Shown here one piece after another: positions 61,083-64,000 of a DNA stretch of 64,000 bases; position 1 is the first letter of the stretch; each line of letters starts with the position of its first letter. The notes below the pieces were generated by a model. The model did not search any database and was not told the DNA's origin. It worked only from the letters and a program-made list of their open reading frames with translations. A program made the position numbers and the translations under genes. The stretch covers positions 2,790,001 to 2,854,000 of the forward strand of contig OZ244777.1 in assembly GCA_965219495.1 (NCBI GenBank), given 5' to 3'. The DNA is from CAZPXZ01 sp965219495. Lineage in GTDB: Bacteria > Pseudomonadota > Alphaproteobacteria > Rhodobacterales > CAZPXZ01.

Positions 61083-63573
61083 TTAGCGGATTCATCCATT
61101 CACTTAAGGAATCGCAGTTCGGCGGGGGCGGATTACTGCGTTTTCTAGCGGGCTATGCGGTTGCGCGGGCCTTCGGAACCTTTCGCCGGCTCCATTTGCC
61201 GAGCGGCTTCCGGGAGCGCCGGGGATACGACCGGTTCGGGCGCAGGCGCTGCCGGCAGGCGGTGATTCCCTCGACGATCCGGGTGACGGTTTCGCTGAGC
61301 GCGGTGGCGTGCTGGAGCAGCAGGACCTCGATATTCCTGGCCACCGTCGCCAGGCTGTTCTTGAAGTTGGCGGCCATCGCCGGTTTCGGGCCGCCTTGGC
61401 GGCCGCGGTTCATCCAGTCTTCGCCGTGGTTGGCGAACAGCCGGGTCAAGGTGATCAGGATGAAGTGCGCGAACAGTTCCTGTTTCACCGCGCGCTCGCT
61501 TTGGCCGTGGAAGTCCTCGACGCTCAGGGCGCCCTTGCTGATCTTGAACAGCTCCTCGATGCCCCATCTTCCATGGTAGAGGGCCGCGAGGTCTTCGATG
61601 CGGGTTGTCTCCGCATCGAGCAGCGTCGTCGCCAGCGCGAAGCGGGTGCCGCCGGCGGTGTACTTGACCAGCCGCAGGCGGAGCGGCCCGAAGCGGACGC
61701 CCGGGTATTTGGTGCGCAAGGCGCGCAAGGTGTCCGGGCCCGGCGCAATCTCGGCCACGCTGTCGGCGCAGTCGCTGGCAAGGAACGCGTCGAAGGTGCT
61801 GCCGGCCTTCGCCTTCAACCGGAACACCGGATGCAGGCCCCGCGCCGCATGCGCGTGCAGCAGTTCGTAGGAATAGTAGCCGCGGTCATAAACCACGACG
61901 TCGCCTTCGGACAGCGCCGGCAGGTGGCCGAGCGCCGCCGCCCGCTCGTTGCCGTGGGCGTGGAGGTCGAAGTCCACCGGCATCTTCGCCCGCAACTGGT
62001 ACAGGCAGCTCAACAGGCCCTGCGGATACCAGGCTTGCGCGGACGGCGTCCGGTAGCCATTCGCCCGCAACTGCCGCGGCAGGTTCAGCTTCGAGCCATC
62101 CACCGCGAATATCCGGCGCCCCTTCCAACGCTTGCCCCCATCGGCCGCGCCGGCCTCCCGCAGAATCTCGCCGTGCAGGCGCCGGAACAGGCCTTCGTCC
62201 AGCTTGGCCCGCGCCCGGCACATCGCCGACGCCGCAACCGGAGTGGCCTGCGGCAACGCGATCCCCATCATCCGGCACTGCTCCCAAAGCTCGGCCACGG
62301 TGGTCGCGTAGCCCTGTCGGTCCTTCGAGAACACCAGCCGGAACACGAACAGCGTCACCAGCAGCGTGTTGAGCACCCGCCGGCGCTGCCGCCAGAGCCG
62401 GTCGTGCTCATTGGCGACCCGGACCACCGTTCCGATCATGTTGCCCCACAGCCGCACAAACGCATCCTCCGGCGCAAAGGCCGGCGGCGGCCGGCGGCGC
62501 TTGCGGGCCGGCGGCGGCCCGTTCCGCAACACCTCCCGGCAGCGCTTCGCCAGCGGGTAGACGTACACCTCCTTGCGGTTCTTGCCCCCCGATGCCTCCT
62601 CGCCCGGGCGCCCCTTGCTGCGCCCGATGCGCCGCCAATTGGCCGCCCGGTAGCAGGTGCCCTCGAACCGCTCCGGGTCGATAAAGGTCTCCACCAGCAC
62701 CGGACGGTAGCCGTGCTGCGCCGCCCAGTCCTCCGCAAGCCGCCGCAGCGCCATCGACAACGCCTTCGAAGCCAGGCACTTCACCCGGACCCACGGAAAC
62801 AGCAAGAACCTGCTGTTACAGACGACCCATTCCAGGCGCTTCGCCCGCTCCCGCTCCCCCCAGCCGATCCACGCGTCCCGGCAAGGCAGTTGCGTCGCGC
62901 CGGCCGTGAACAGAAGGCAGCCCAGCCGACGGCCCTGCCCGTCCAGCAGGAAGTACCGCAAGTGGCGCCCGAACGGCCGTCGGTAGCCAAGGTAATGATG
63001 CCGATCGACCAACCCATTCCAGGCCTCGATGTCCGCCGCTTCCCTCGCCAACCGCAGCGAAAGCGGCGCCAACTCCTGCAGCCCGCACGCGATCGCCGCC
63101 TCCGGCGCCCCCCTCTCTTGCTCCGCCGGCGGCTTCTGCGGACTCCGGCGCATCGATTCCCGCTTCGCCGGAAGACTCAGAATGCCCAGCTCCTCCAACT
63201 GCTCCAGCATCCGAAGGCAGGACTGCACCCGGTAGTCGCCGTTCGGCGTGAACCAGCCCAGATGCTCGCAGATCGTATATCCCAACTCCCGCCGGCTCAG
63301 CCCCGGATACAGCGACACCGTCGTCTGGATGTCGGCAATCTGCCGGCGCCGCAGCCGCTTGCCGAAAAACGTCGTCGACTTCAGGTTCTCGATCCGCGGA
63401 TCCATCGCAGCCTTCCCGAATCAAACCGATTCGCGCATACGATGCCAGAAACCGCGCAGTGACGCAAGCCGCCGCCGCGCCCTCCCCGCAGAACGGAATT
63501 TCTCCAAACAACTCAAAGCCTTGTGGGAATGCCGGGCATATCCGAAAAATCTTCTCAAAAGTCAATGCCATTG
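61070..63573 (-). mobile_element. IS4-type element carrying a DUF4338-transposase fusion
   Basis: CAATGGCATTCACTT at 61070-61084 and the complement of CAATGGCATTGACTT at 63559-63573 match at 14 of 15 positions as inverted ends. The right boundary coincides with the point where the AbiEii reading frame is lost. A second copy of the end motif (CCATTCACTTAAGG) occurs at about 61096, so the exact left end is uncertain. Flanks show no clear target duplication, implying later rearrangement. Confidence 0.6.
61153..63405 (-). CDS. DruA-like DUF4338 domain fused to IS4-family transposase
   Basis: 750 residues. 30-80: module SRRELGYTICEHLGW...MLEQLEELGILSLP. 115-290: DUF4338 core with HHYLGYRR (136-143), CNSRFLLFPWVRVKCLASKA (196-215), ETFIDPERFEGTCYRAANW (239-257) and EVYVYPL. 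320-750: IS4-type transposase, Asp436 in AVDGSKLNL, Asp507 in VYDRGYYS, and signature Tyr610, Arg613, Glu617, Lys624 in YHGRWGIEELFKISK. The frame is complete and looks active. A basic tail closes the protein. ATG start at 63405. Confidence 0.92.
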   Translation of the reverse strand: MDPRIENLKSTTFFGKRLRRRQIADIQTTVSLYPGLSRRELGYTICEHLGWFTPNGDYRVQSCLRMLEQLEELGILSLPAKRESMRRSPQKPPAEQERGAPEAAIACGLQELAPLSLRLAREAADIEAWNGLVDRHHYLGYRRPFGRHLRYFLLDGQGRRLGCLLFTAGATQLPCRDAWIGWGERERAKRLEWVVCNSRFLLFPWVRVKCLASKALSMALRRLAEDWAAQHGYRPVLVETFIDPERFEGTCYRAANWRRIGRSKGRPGEEASGGKNRKEVYVYPLAKRCREVLRNGPPPARKRRRPPPAFAPEDAFVRLWGNMIGTVVRVANEHDRLWRQRRRVLNTLLVTLFVFRLVFSKDRQGYATTVAELWEQCRMMGIALPQATPVAASAMCRARAKLDEGLFRRLHGEILREAGAADGGKRWKGRRIFAVDGSKLNLPRQLRANGYRTPSAQAWYPQGLLSCLYQLRAKMPVDFDLHAHGNERAAALGHLPALSEGDVVVYDRGYYSYELLHAHAARGLHPVFRLKAKAGSTFDAFLASDCADSVAEIAPGPDTLRALRTKYPGVRFGPLRLRLVKYTAGGTRFALATTLLDAETTRIEDLAALYHGRWGIEELFKISKGALSVEDFHGQSERAVKQELFAHFILITLTRLFANHGEDWMNRGRQGGPKPAMAANFKNSLATVARNIEVLLLQHATALSETVTRIVEGITACRQRLRPNRSYPRRSRKPLGKWSRRKVPKARATA

Positions 63574-63723
63574 GTCGGCGTGGCGGGACTGCGCCAGCCG
63601 GTAAAGCAGGCGCTCGATCGCATAGTGCGTCAGGACCAAGTCGAAATTCAGGCCTTTCTCCTTGCTGATCCCGAGGAGGCGGGCCCGAACCGAGGCCCCG
63701 ATGTCCTTGACCTCCCTAGGCAT
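63574..63723 (-). pseudogene. AbiEii nucleotidyltransferase toxin, truncated after about 50 residues
   Basis: Reads ASVRARLLGISKEKGLNFDLVLTHYAIERLLYRLAQS, the conserved N-terminus of AbiEii-type toxins; relatives continue H.DRFVLKGA. The frame breaks exactly at the end of the IS4-type element. ATG 63723 overlaps the antitoxin stop by eight bases. Confidence 0.82.
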
Positions 63724-64000
63724 TGGCGGTGAGCGCCTCGAGATACGGGCGGACCACCGTAGCCACACCACCACGCTCCGCATGCCGAGAGATCTCTGCC
63801 GGGGTAACCTTTCTCTGCCGGAGTGCCTCCTGCAGGCCCTCCAGTGCGACCGTCTGGCCAACCGTCCGACGATGCCGGAAACAGTCGGCTATCGTCTTGG
63901 CGACGCCGAAGACTTTCACGGGAACATTCTCGATATGCACAGTGATGACATCGTCCGTAAGAAGCGCGTCCGTGAACCGCACGATCCGCATTGCCGGCCT
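63716..64000 (-). CDS. AbiEi-family antitoxin, C-terminal part (window-edge fragment)
   Basis: The frame runs in from beyond the window. PAMRIVRFTDALLTD, IENVPVKVFGVAKTIADCFRHR and VALEGLQEAL match the C-terminal domain of AbiEi-type antitoxins (AbiE type IV toxin-antitoxin). With its toxin truncated, the module should be inactive. Confidence 0.85.
   Translation of the reverse strand, partial: RPAMRIVRFTDALLTDDVITVHIENVPVKVFGVAKTIADCFRHRRTVGQTVALEGLQEALRQRKVTPAEISRHAERGGVATVVRPYLEALTANA

Noticed and set aside
42393..63405. A Druantia defence system
   Set aside because: Only the DruA-like domain is present, always fused to a transposase; no DruB-DruE homologues, including the large helicase DruE, are in the window.
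61309..63462. Long open frame antisense to the IS4-type fusion
   Set aside because: Same reason: no domain, skewed composition, and the opposite strand is clearly coding.
1..64000. CRISPR arrays, tRNA or rRNA genes
   Set aside because: No regularly spaced repeats, and no tRNA TPsiC-arm or rRNA signature seen on either strand; a tRNAscan or Rfam run would settle this.

Overview
The window looks like a chromosomal segment of an uncultured alphaproteobacterium. The left edge has the order mtaB end, ftsY, yciB (septation protein A), with a five-base gap and an ATGA overlap, an arrangement I associate with Alphaproteobacteria, and FtsY is the short form without a long acidic N-terminus. Base composition is GC-rich nearly throughout, apart from a few AT-richer genes near 47-53 kb. 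I see no rRNA, tRNA or CRISPR array, and no recognisable transcriptional regulator apart from toxin-antitoxin antitoxins.

1-22.7 kb: housekeeping genes, a small secreted beta-sandwich-like protein, then a catabolic region. A minus-strand run carries a LivKHMGF-type ABC importer followed by an MmgE/PrpD protein, a CurA-like oxidoreductase, a flavin reductase and an isochorismatase-like cysteine hydrolase. A second MmgE/PrpD, an amidohydrolase, an acyl-CoA dehydrogenase, an acyl-CoA ligase, an isocitrate-lyase-superfamily lyase, a second cysteine hydrolase, a CobW GTPase and a dihydroorotase-like cyclic amidase follow. Together they suggest import and breakdown of an amide-containing or cyclic-amide organic acid through CoA thioesters.

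23-29.5 kb: a COG3964-type amidohydrolase, a RidA protein, a SelA-like PLP enzyme (DgaE-like), an EamA exporter and a KDG-type sugar kinase resemble an amino-sugar-acid route to a 2-keto-3-deoxy acid. 29.7-38.5 kb: one minus-strand run encodes a fused Fe-S/CCG protein and a flavoprotein (thiol:fumarate-reductase-like, soluble), a spermidine/putrescine-type ABC importer and a TRZ/ATZ-type deaminase.

38.8-64 kb is an accessory island. It holds a Fic protein, a secreted SH3b protein, a decayed DotA/TraY conjugation gene with further partial copies and a recurring coding repeat, a DUF4238 gene, a fused MNT-HEPN protein, an M48 lipoprotein, a broken SDH-type Clp-fold protease, a ribokinase/nucleoside-hydrolase pair, a TacA-TacT pair, and nested remnants of IS21, IS110, IS4/Tn5-like and AbiE genes.

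The most striking feature is that three different transposases here (ISAs1 type, Tn5/IS50-like type and classical IS4 type) each carry an N-terminal DUF4338 domain, the domain of the Druantia protein DruA. One of these elements has clear inverted repeats and a 9-bp target duplication. Another has cut an AbiE toxin-antitoxin pair.
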